Assembly: GCA_028753945.1 (NCBI GenBank) | Contig: JAPNXP010000016.1 | Coordinates: forward strand, 1,768,001 to 1,832,000 | Direction of reading: 5' to 3' | Source: Hexactinellida sp. DTS-2022 | Lineage: Eukaryota > Porifera > Hexactinellida | DNA length: 64,000 nucleotides | Shown: piece by piece, positions 55,389 to 64,000 of the stretch | Position numbering within the stretch: position 1 is the stretch's first letter | How the letters are laid out: every line of letters begins with the position of its first letter | Notes under the pieces: model-generated | Databases searched by the model: none | Told to the model about the DNA's origin: nothing | What the model saw: only the letters and a program-made list of their open reading frames with translations | Program-made: the position numbers and the translations under genes

Positions 55389-56490
55389 AGAAATCTTATA
55401 TATTAAATCACAATGATTTGTTTTTTTGTTGTTGTTCAGAATTGATTGAGGAACTGGTAAGAGCTACAGACTTGAAATTTGGCAGAGGGGTAGGAAATAT
55501 TGTTTCTAGGAACAAGTTCTAATATCTAAGAAAAATATCATATCTTCCCTTTCAAAAGGTGACAAAACTATCTGCTGTTAAGTATGCATTATAGAAAGCC
55601 TAACTGAGACTGCAATTTAATTGGCTGAAAAAATAAATACAAATAATTCTGGGTCAATACATTTGACCAATAAATTTTACCCTATAAGTTAGTACTTCAA
55701 TAGCCCTATAAATCGCATAAATAGTCTATTTAGTAAAAGTTAAACTCAAACCTTTCATTCCACCTTATAAACTCTTCATTTCCAAACTTTTGATTAATTA
55801 ATCAATTAGATTACAGATTTGCTACTCATAAACCCGAAAAAGATATATTTGTCAGTTAGGAATAAATTTCGTATCAATGACTTTTTTAGCATGAATTAAT
55901 GTGTTAATTTACCGAGGATCGTGAGCATATATTATATTATTATGATTTAGTCTAAAAGTCTTTCTTTCTGAAATAACAAATTTGTCTATTCTAATTAAGG
56001 AATCAAAATTGTTGTAAATTCACGCGAGGGCCGAAGGCTCGAGAATAAGTTGTGAGAACGCGCGTATTGCGGTCGGTCAGCTTAAATATACTGCTTAGGC
56101 GGCCACTACATACTGTAAAGTGGAATCTGCTAAAGGTTACTCTATAGTCTATACACGGTCATTTGTACATAGGCTAGCGGACAGCTATTATAATTCCTAA
56201 ATGATTTCCCATAATATAACCAACCTACGTATGAGGCCTTCGAACGTTACGTAACGCTTTCGAGGGGGGAGAAGGATTACGAATGTCACAGATCGTACTT
56301 TTTATTCCAAAATGGCAAAAAACGTGACGTAAGGAAAGGGATGTATAATGTTCGTTAAATTTCCATTACACTCTACAGTATCTAAATACAAGAGGCATAA
56401 TTTGCCATGAATACAAGCGAGGGCCGCAGGCCCGAGTGCAAGTTGTAAGAACGCGCGTAGCGCGGACGAGCAGCTTGTGTAAATTAAGAC
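55389..56490 (+). mobile_element. Helitron-like repeat, copy C (most complete)
   Basis: 5' TCTTATATATTAAATCACAA preceded by A, a TTTGTTTTTTTGTTG tract, then the shared body (GGATTTCCC-type, AACGTGACGTAAGG), and two GC hairpin blocks (56020-56085 and 56400-56480: GGGCCGCAGGCCC, GCGCGTAGCGCG, GAGCAGCTTGT). Expected 3' terminus GTACTAA is altered here to GTGTAAA. Confidence 0.55.
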
Positions 56491-56767
56491 ACTCGATTAA
56501 ACAGTTTATCAACTGTAGTGCTCCAAATACCCAAAAGTGCAAAAAAGACTTAATGAAAAGACTAATATTGAATCAACTTAAGTACGAATGAAGTAGAATT
56601 TAATCAGAAAAGTATCATAAAATTTGCTTTGCTTCGAGTCATATGATACTCATATCAGTTAATCTAAAAGTATCAGAGGTATTGAAATCTACAATTACAA
56701 ACAAAAAGTTAAGACTCTCCTGAATAATGTTGATTGTAGAGAGTATGAACAGTAGTTAATTTAAGTA

Positions 56768-57000
56768 CAGTGGAACTCGCTTAATACGTACTCTCGGATA
56801 CTATGCACTGTTCTCTAATTCCGATTTTTCCTCCAATCTGATCCATTATAAATGATTCGGTTAATACGTACTCGGATAAGACGTCCCAATTTATATTCCC
56901 AAGTAAATAATATGTAGCTATTTTAACTCGGTTAGTACGTACTCTAGAAAACTATCAGCAGAACTCAGTTAGTATTTGGTTTTAAGTGAGTAGGTGACAA
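56768..57000. mobile_element. MITE fragment with TAGTACGTACT motifs
   Basis: CAGTGGAACTCGCTTAATAC after TA, then repeated CGGTTAATACGTACT and CGGTTAGTACGTACT. A similar motif recurs at 57448-57470, so the element may be split. Confidence 0.45.
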
Positions 57001-59637
57001 CTAAATACTTTAATCTTATCATTAAGTATGTAGACTCATTGTAGAGGCTTGAATACCCTACATCGTATTAATATCACGAGCCCTTCGGTCTCGTTCGCTT
57101 CGCGACGGATCACTCTCTCATAAAGATCGATTCGCGACCTTTGTTCGTTCGTATTGGACTCCTCAAAAATCACTCATAAATATATTAAACCTGTGAGTTG
57201 TAAATTACACGTATTCAATGAATTCAGCCTGCTCTCCTCTACCAACTATTCACAATAAGTCAATTGGTACTGTTAAGCCATATAATACAGGCATGTAGCG
57301 CGAATAAATGATTGTTTAGATGAATTTAATTTCACTCAATCAAATTGCAGCCTCAGCAAAACAAACCATAACAATTGTGTTTTAAAATATAGATTGAACA
57401 AGTCAGCATGTCGACTTGTGGATTATGCATACGGATAAGACGCACCTCGGTTAGTACGTACTTTCCTGTCTCCAGTTAACAGAGTTCTAATATGCAATAC
57501 CATAAACTGATCTATCTTGTTTACTTGTAGAGCAAATAAGTACATACATATATCACGTACATTCTGAAAACTCTGACTCTATTGAGCTAATAACTAACAT
57601 CATTTGAAAGTATTATTTCAATCACGCTTGTAGTATATATAAATAATCATGTTAATAATTATCACTTAACAGCATAATTACCAGGAAGATGATTTTACTA
57701 AAGTTCACGAAATTAATTGTCGTGACTTGTAGATATATTTAGCAACTTTTAACAGTAGGCTAAATAAGTGCAAAGTATACTTTTTAATTAATTTTCTCGA
57801 AGAAATTAATCCAGAGTATATCAGTCTACGATTTAATAACTAAGCAATTTGTTTCGGAAAAGGTACAAGATAGATTGAAAATAATCTAAATGTACAAGGT
57901 TCAAAGTTTTCATAATAATTATGAATATGTATACTTAATTAGAACGCTGAAACAGAAGGTCTAAACCCTATTTCTAATAACAAGAAATTAATTAAGCAAT
58001 CAGTTAATAAGAAAAGACTATACGTATTGTGTAAGAGTATTATTATATATTATTACAAATTAGTCATAGTATTTAGGAATTCAGAAATAAAAGAAATGTA
58101 ATAGAAAGGTAATTGACTCTGGGTATAATATCCCTTTTGACAGAATTGGAATAGATTCTTATTAATTCTAGCTCAAATTGTTGTTAGACACGATTTCAAT
58201 AAGATAATTATAACCTCATTGTTAAGTTTATTGGAATAAATCAATATAGGAGTCTGGACTTTTAAAAGGAAATATCTATTAGGTTAGTATCTATTCAATG
58301 AACAAGTGGATAGCCTGGCCTGGATTTACATAGCTCGGATAAGTGAATTTACTTTTTCACATTTGAAAAATATTATACTCAGACTATAGGAAGGATGTTC
58401 TAATTGGATGTATTATACTAATACATTATACGTATTTAACTCGTCAGAACATAATATTACGGAATTATAATTCTCTGAAAAAATTTCTTCACTTAATATA
58501 TTTAAAAAACTATTTTTAGGCGCCGATCTTTGCAGGACCAGTAGTATATATCTTTTTTTGCTGCAAACAAAACACAAAGTCTCGGATACCGACAATAAAT
58601 ATTATGATTGCCTAATAAAAATAATATATGTTATCCAGACGTTGTAAAATTGGGACGAGTGGAACGAAATCGCTTCCAAGGATCCCCCAGTATCCCCAAG
58701 TGAACCCCCCAGGTACCCAATATCGGCGTCTTTGCTGCTATGAGCACTCCTTACTTATCCTTATTTCCAAACTGGCAAATATAACTTACATATAAAATTG
58801 ATATCCCATTATATTATGTGTAGGAAAATAGCATAATAAAAGTATGTAATAGTTTAGGATCCATTAGTAAATACAAGGGTGTTTAAAATCAAAATTTGAA
58901 AATAACAATCTAAAGGAAAGAATTACAAATAATTAAAGAATAAGTATCAACAGACATAATCCACTCTAATAATATATTTTGAGATATTTTTTAATAGATA
59001 CCAATTCTTAATAGATCGAGACACTTACTGTTAAATGTGCAAAAATCAACATCGGTACTTAAACAAGAATAAATACTGCATATTGATTGTATCTAAATTT
59101 AGTTTAGCACTAATTAGATACAAATAAAATTGAGTAATTTTAACGACTATTATGCAAATACAGAATAAGTTAATGTATATATGCATTGCTTAGTAACATC
59201 AGCATATTTTGTCGTTAAAATCAATCAATTTGATTCGTATTCAATAACTAAGAGTACTCATAATATGCAATAAGTTCAATATTTCTCAACAAATTTATTT
59301 GAAAACATACAGCATATATATTGCACAATTAAATCTGCATTAGACCTTTGTTTGAATCAAGTCTAAAGATAGATTTGTGGAAGAGATAATTCAAACTTTA
59401 ATTAAGTATTGTGTATGGTAATTCCCAGACTCATTATGATCTTAAATCACATATTTAGTTCACCTCATGCTCATGGCCTCACTGCAAAAATAAATTATTA
59501 AAATATCTAGGATTAAATTGTACTTATGCATGGATTTAATTCAATGTGTTTGAAGTTACAAAGAATGTAAGTCAGTAGTGTTACAGGTGAAAATTGGATG
59601 TAAAATCGTAATAAGATGCAAACATAATTTATAAGCA
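57001..59637. other. Long AT-rich gap, no gene seen
   Basis: Apart from a mini-hairpin module at 57075-57150 (GAGCCCTTCGGTCTC, CGCTTCGCGACG) I see no coding signal, clear terminal repeats or RNA gene. Possible exons of the gene ending at 54610 may be hidden here. Confidence 0.4.
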
Positions 59638-60162
59638 TCATTGAATATCCTTCCTCATCTTAACAATGGGAGCATCGACATAGTATTGCATTAGTTCGTC
59701 ATCTGATTGTGTTTCACATTCCAATTGCCCAGACTCGTAGGTAATGACATCCGTTTGATTCGATAGCATTCCCTTTATCTGCTCTACCCACAAACACATT
59801 ATCTCGGAGGAGCCTGCGCTGAAGAAGTATGTTCTCTTGGGCATAACCAGATCGAATATGTTCCCAAACTTCTGACTGCCTAGTCCCACCTCAATACGGC
59901 ATGCATCTTCCAGCTTGATCACTGCTATAGGCTCGCTGCTCCTGCTGTTAGTGTAGTACTCCAGTGTTTTGTCAGCTCGCAGAATGAAATAGCGTTTGTG
60001 CCATTTCTTCTTGAAAACTGACTTGTTGATGGGAGGAGATTTTATCAGAAAGCCAGACATTATTATTTGTGAGTGATTCCTTGGATGACATTCAGTGCAG
60101 TGCACTAGATCTCCGTGTCGCGTTAAGCAGCTTTCTTCTTCGTTGCGAGCTAGTGAGTTCAT
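59638..60162 (-). CDS. PH-domain protein, copy 1
   Basis: 174 aa, single exon. A Cys/His-containing N terminus 'CLTRHGDLVHCTECHPRNH' precedes a PH domain (about 35-135): 'SGFLIKSPP..KSVFKKKWHKRYFILRADKTLEYYTN', 'PIAVIKLEDACRIEVG', 'FGNIFDLVMPKRTYFFSAGSSEIMCLWVEQIKGML'. The basic beta1-beta2 loop and the Trp of the C-terminal helix (LWVEQI) are present, as in Gab/Dos-type phosphoinositide-binding PH domains. The tail after 'GQLEC' differs from copy 2. Likely a small membrane-targeting or adaptor protein; partner unknown. Head to head with copy 2. Confidence 0.78.
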   Translation of the reverse strand: MNSLARNEEESCLTRHGDLVHCTECHPRNHSQIIMSGFLIKSPPINKSVFKKKWHKRYFILRADKTLEYYTNSRSSEPIAVIKLEDACRIEVGLGSQKFGNIFDLVMPKRTYFFSAGSSEIMCLWVEQIKGMLSNQTDVITYESGQLECETQSDDELMQYYVDAPIVKMRKDIQ

Positions 60163-61582
60163 TTTATCGTTTGAATGGTTGAATGTTTGAAGTTAACTTT
60201 ATTTGTTTTAACATACTACTCAATATTTCGTTATATATACACTTTCAGATTGGGTATAATGATGTCATCCAATGAGTGTATTAAATAATAGTACAAGTTG
60301 TGAGATATTTTAAATTATAATATCTAGGCTTACGTATGTATTATACAATACTAGTCTTACTTATTTCAATAGATTTCAATTAACTGTATTACTACATTTT
60401 GCAAGTTGTAAGGTTAAAAACTGACTGGTTAACAGAAAGAACATCCGCAATGAAAATTAAGAGATTATAAAATAATATATTATCTCTAACGTAATCGTTT
60501 TTCCATTCCTAATTTATTTAATTTGACATTCAATTCATTGTTAGGAACGGATAAACCATTTATTAAAATAAAAATAAAAATATTTAATCCAATTAAGAAC
60601 AGGAAAAAATGATTGTCGCATTCACGTATATTCATCAGATGGGGAAATTATAACTTGTCAGATAAACCTGGAAAATATAATGTCGGAAAAATCAATTAAT
60701 AACATTAAAGGAGTGATTCAAGTTAAGTCAAGTCACTTTAAGGATGAAGATCTGAATATTTTATCTAAAAAGATCATTGCGTAGATACAATATTTTCCAC
60801 CAGAATGCCAAATGTGTATGTGTAGGTATTATGTAATCCTCAATCAATTCTGATGCCCAATTATGGCGTTGTTAACTGTAATACAGAATTGTACTTTATA
60901 TCTTGAAATTAAGTTTGCATTCTGTGTATCAACTTGCATATGATCCACTTACATATTAGTAACATATCCGTTTCATTAATATTACAGGTAAATTCAAGTC
61001 ATTAGATGCTTTGAATTGCTTATTTAGTAGGATTTTCAAAGAATCAAAAAATGATTTCTATAAGTAGAAATTAAAATAGTTATAAGAATTATTGCAGATT
61101 TTGGACAATTATAAACAAGGTTAGAAATAATTAATTCATTGTCCATGAACCTATATCCAGTGTAAACTTGTAATTTATGTGGATTTGGTTAAAATGCATA
61201 ATTAAACTCTTAATATATTCAAACAGTTTAATATCCAACCTAAGATATACTGTAGAATGTATACACCTTAATATAATTGATAAAATAATTCCGTTGAGAT
61301 CAACTAGACAAAACAGTTCTAATTTTGGGTGGAATTAGTTTATCGCTTTAGTTTAATTCTGATTCGTTGCAGTAATTCAATTTCAACTTTCAAGTATGTC
61401 AAATATTGTCCAGCTGTACAGAAAGGAGAGTAAGATAATTAGCATAAACAAACGTAAATGTAATGTGTAAACGAAACTAAATAGAGTAGTCGCAATAGTA
61501 TAAATAAGGTAATAATTGAGGGGATTATATATATACAAAAATATAAAGTTAACTTCAAACATTCAACCATTCAAACGATAAA
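60163..61582. promoter_or_regulatory. Divergent intergenic region between the PH genes
   Basis: About 40 bp directly upstream of each start codon are the same in both genes (AAGTTAACTTCAAACATTCA and following bases), as the outer ends of this spacer. The remaining ~1.3 kb is AT-rich and not inverted. The shared 5' block is probably 5' UTR or core promoter kept from the duplication. Confidence 0.5.
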
Positions 61583-62107
61583 ATGAACTCACTAACTCGC
61601 AACGAAGAAGAAAGCTGCTTAACGCGACACGGAGATCTAGTGCACTGCACTGAATGTCATCCAAGGAATCACTCACAAATAATAATGTCTGGCTTTCTGA
61701 TCAAATCTCCTCCCATGAAAAAGTCAGTTTTCAAGAAGAGATGGCACAAACGCTATTTCATTCTGCGAGCTGACAAAACACTGGAGTACTACACTAACAG
61801 CAGGAGCAGCGAGCCTATAGCAGTTATCAAGCTGGAAGATGCATGCCGTATTGAGGTGGGACTAGGCAGTCAGAAGTTTGGGAACATATTCGATCTGGTT
61901 ATGCCCAAGAGAACATACTTCTTCAGCGCGGGCTCCTCCGAGATAATGTGGCTGTGGGTAGAGCAGATAAAGGGAATGCTATCGAATCAAACGGATGTCA
62001 TTATCTACGAGTCTGGGCAATTGGAATGCAAATATAAGGAAACAGATAAGATGATGCAATATTACGTTGAAAAACAACAAATGTTGGAAGTATTAATAAA
62101 TAAATAA
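61583..62107 (+). CDS. PH-domain protein, copy 2
   Basis: 174 aa, single exon; near-identical to copy 1 over the first ~150 residues (differences include Ala/Thr at 5, Ile-Asn/Met-Lys after SPP, Lys/Arg before WHKRY, and Cys/Trp in EIMxLW). The tail after 'GQLEC' is 'KYKETDKMMQYYVEKQQMLEVLINK', a short Lys-rich helix instead of the acidic tail of copy 1. PH landmarks are as in copy 1. Presumed to arise by inverted duplication; different tails suggest different partners or relaxed constraint. Confidence 0.78.
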   Translation: MNSLTRNEEESCLTRHGDLVHCTECHPRNHSQIIMSGFLIKSPPMKKSVFKKRWHKRYFILRADKTLEYYTNSRSSEPIAVIKLEDACRIEVGLGSQKFGNIFDLVMPKRTYFFSAGSSEIMWLWVEQIKGMLSNQTDVIIYESGQLECKYKETDKMMQYYVEKQQMLEVLINK

Positions 62108-62328
62108 TTATCATAAAGATTATTTAGGAAAGCATAAAACTGTAAAACTAAATTGTCAAACTGAATTGTACACAATAAATACTACAATAATAATTACCCC
62201 TAGAACCCCTAGGAATATATATATTATAAATATACTTATAATAAGTTAGACCAAATTGTTAACTTTTACATTCGCCCATGTCCTGTAATAAATAATACAG
62301 TGATGTTCACTTAATTATTTCAGGGGCG

Positions 62329-62424
62329 TAATACGGCTCTGGAAAAGTCTCCGGCCAAACAGTTAAAGTGGCCCGAACAAAACTGGACCCTACTATTATC
62401 AGCCGGACCCCGTACTACGCCTAT
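62329..62424. mobile_element. Short hAT-like MITE
   Basis: CAGGGGCGTAATACGGC and CCCCGTACTACGCCTATG are roughly inverted; GGCC/CCGG words pair inside. No matching flanks. Confidence 0.4.
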
Positions 62425-62880
62425 GTACGTATTGCTCTATTAGCAAGTCACAGTCAGCCTAAAGCGAGAATTTAAAGTCAATTATGTTCCTCTAATAACT
62501 AATTTGCCTATTAGCAAGAAAGGTTCGTGAATATGAACATTTCAATTCAAGGTCTGATTACTAAATGTGTGTACCAGGGATTACTAAAGGATTTGCTGGT
62601 TAGGAGGCAATGAATGCAGGGGATTAAGTCCCCTGCATCCATCGAGTATAGTAAAGAGTTGGTTCTGTCAAATTGGATAATCATGAATTCCTCTAAGAAA
62701 TCCAACGTATAAACCCACTGTTACTTTTCTATAATCATATTGTGCGAATCTAATCTGATGACAAAATTCAGCCGCACAACTAGGAGTGGTAGGTTCAATT
62801 TCACCCCCTGGTCTCTACACAGCTGAATATAAATTATTGTATGACAGCAATGTGGCTGCTTGATCGTTTCGGATAGTTTC

Positions 62881-63055
62881 CTTCAAGGAATTATCCAGGA
62901 ACGCGAGAAGCTCCTTTTGGAGAATTTTAAAAAAAATTGTAATTACGAGCGCTAAATTTGCAACCTTCTCCTATACAGTAACATTAATTTGTGATTTAGG
63001 CATTTGAAAATTAATCATACCAGGATTAGGAGCGTATTTACAAATGGCTGTGTAT
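62881..63055. repeat. Dispersed ~175-bp repeat, copy 2
   Basis: CAAGGAATTATCCAGGAACG...CCAGGATTAGGAGCGTATTT, the same layout as 15713-15888. Confidence 0.55.
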
Positions 63056-63559
63056 AATACACTAGTTTTCATAAAACATGACTTGTTTTGAGTTCTCACA
63101 GCTGTTTTACATTTTTATCTTGATTCGCACAGTTTTGAATCATATTGTAGGATGAGGGTAAGAAATTCGATTCGGTTCAAAAATGCTAATTAACTAATTA
63201 ATTAATAAGTTATATGATTATCTCAAGTTTACCTATGAACTTTTTCTCTGAAATTGTATCTACGTACAATAGAAATCAACATAATTACTGCAATGACTGA
63301 CTGGCATAGGCTAAGTGTTTAAACTTTCGAAATCATATGCTAATGAAACCCATATTTAACCGATATTGTTATTGCTGAATAATATTTCCAGCAATAAGTA
63401 TATGCATATATGAGATGGTAGAGTTTGGTGCTTAGCATTAGGTATCTCTAGCCATCTGTTATAGATTTCTAGTCAAATTAATGCTAAATGTTGTCACTGA
63501 ATTGTTAGCTGAGAGAGATATCTCTCTTTAAGCTTGGTTGAAGTGGTAAAATCCGCAAC

Positions 63560-63945
63560 TTTATGTTCTGCAAGTTCGATACAGTACATAATAGATATAA
63601 TAATATATTGGATATAGTGATAATTTGCCGTTTTAAGCGTGTCTCCAAGCAAATCCCATACAAATTTTATGGTTATAGTGATATCATTATTGGATATAGT
63701 GATAATTTGTGCCAGATTACACAATAATTTTGGATTTTCGACCTTCCTTGGCCCCATAATTTCATATTTTACAGTATAAATATCGTTACCAGTTAAATTG
63801 ATAAGGAATTTGATTATGAGAATATTAATATTGACGATGTATAGTCATATATTAGTACAGTGATACAGTGGATATAGTAATAAAAACCCTGGATATAATG
63901 ATATATGGAAATAGTGATACGTATATGGATATAGTAATGTATTGG
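63560..63945. repeat. Region of GGATATAGTGATA repeats
   Basis: TTGGATATAGTGATAATTTG occurs at 63608 and 63693, with shorter GGATATAGT copies at 63870-63930. Probably MITE-derived. Confidence 0.45.
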
Positions 63946-63948
63946 ATA

Positions 63949-64000
63949 CAGTGGCGGCGCGAGACCAAAATGAGCGATGGGGCTGGCCGGGGGAAGGGAC
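63949..64000. mobile_element. Start of a hAT-type MITE cut by the window end
   Basis: CAGTGGCGGCGCGAGACC matches the CAGTGGCGG ends of the elements at 16196 and 36784; it is followed by a G-rich stretch. Confidence 0.5.

Noticed and set aside
58413..58595. 60-aa minus-strand ORF
   Set aside because: Length expected by chance in AT-rich DNA; no homology recognised.

Overview
This is a eukaryotic, almost certainly animal (non-vertebrate) nuclear window. The DNA is AT-rich. Genes have GT/AG introns, a nuclear-encoded mitochondrial ribosomal protein is present, and single-gene orthologs typical of Metazoa occur (LANCL, AACS, ATE1, LRRC61, Rho GTPase). I cannot name the phylum. About half of the non-coding DNA that I could interpret is DNA transposons, mostly short non-autonomous copies nested in one another, many with exact target-site duplications (TSDs).

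Layout. 1-426: 3' part of an OTU-type protease ORF. 1334-3529 (-): uS15m and a LanC-like protein. 3993-17441 (-): acetoacetyl-CoA synthetase in four exons that join in frame to 668 aa. Its 9.1 kb third intron holds an autonomous-type but dead MULE (6663-10417, 10-bp TSD) and a complete intronless Rho-family GTPase gene. 18889-20760 (+): a type II membrane glycosyltransferase-like gene. 20.9-30.1 kb: Helitron, hAT and pogo-like elements, a palindromic foldback, a satellite with a palindrome in each unit, and fragments of sugar-transporter pseudogenes. 30698-32119 (-): intact sugar transporter T1. 34665-35318 (-): LRRC61. 37401-40168 (-): ATE1 arginyltransferase, two exons. 41510-51705 (-): five exons of an unidentified helical-repeat protein. 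Its 6.4 kb intron contains transporter T2 (-), transporter pseudogene T3 (+) and a second, non-autonomous MULE. 59638-62107: two near-identical PH-domain genes, head to head.

The most notable structure is at 43231-45769. T2 and T3 sit head to head on a palindrome with arms of about 1.07 kb. The arm ends inside the T3 coding region, exactly where T3 stops resembling T2 and where its reading frame shifts. The right arm alone carries a ~300-bp GC-rich insertion that contains a complete hammerhead-ribozyme core followed by a long hairpin, about 70 bp upstream of T3.

A second theme is transposon insertion right beside splice sites. MITEs lie 5-20 bp from AACS exon borders. The second MULE landed in a 5' splice site, and its TSD keeps the GTGAGT donor intact. 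Exon maps rest on reading frame, splice consensus and recalled family similarity; no alignment or transcript data were available.
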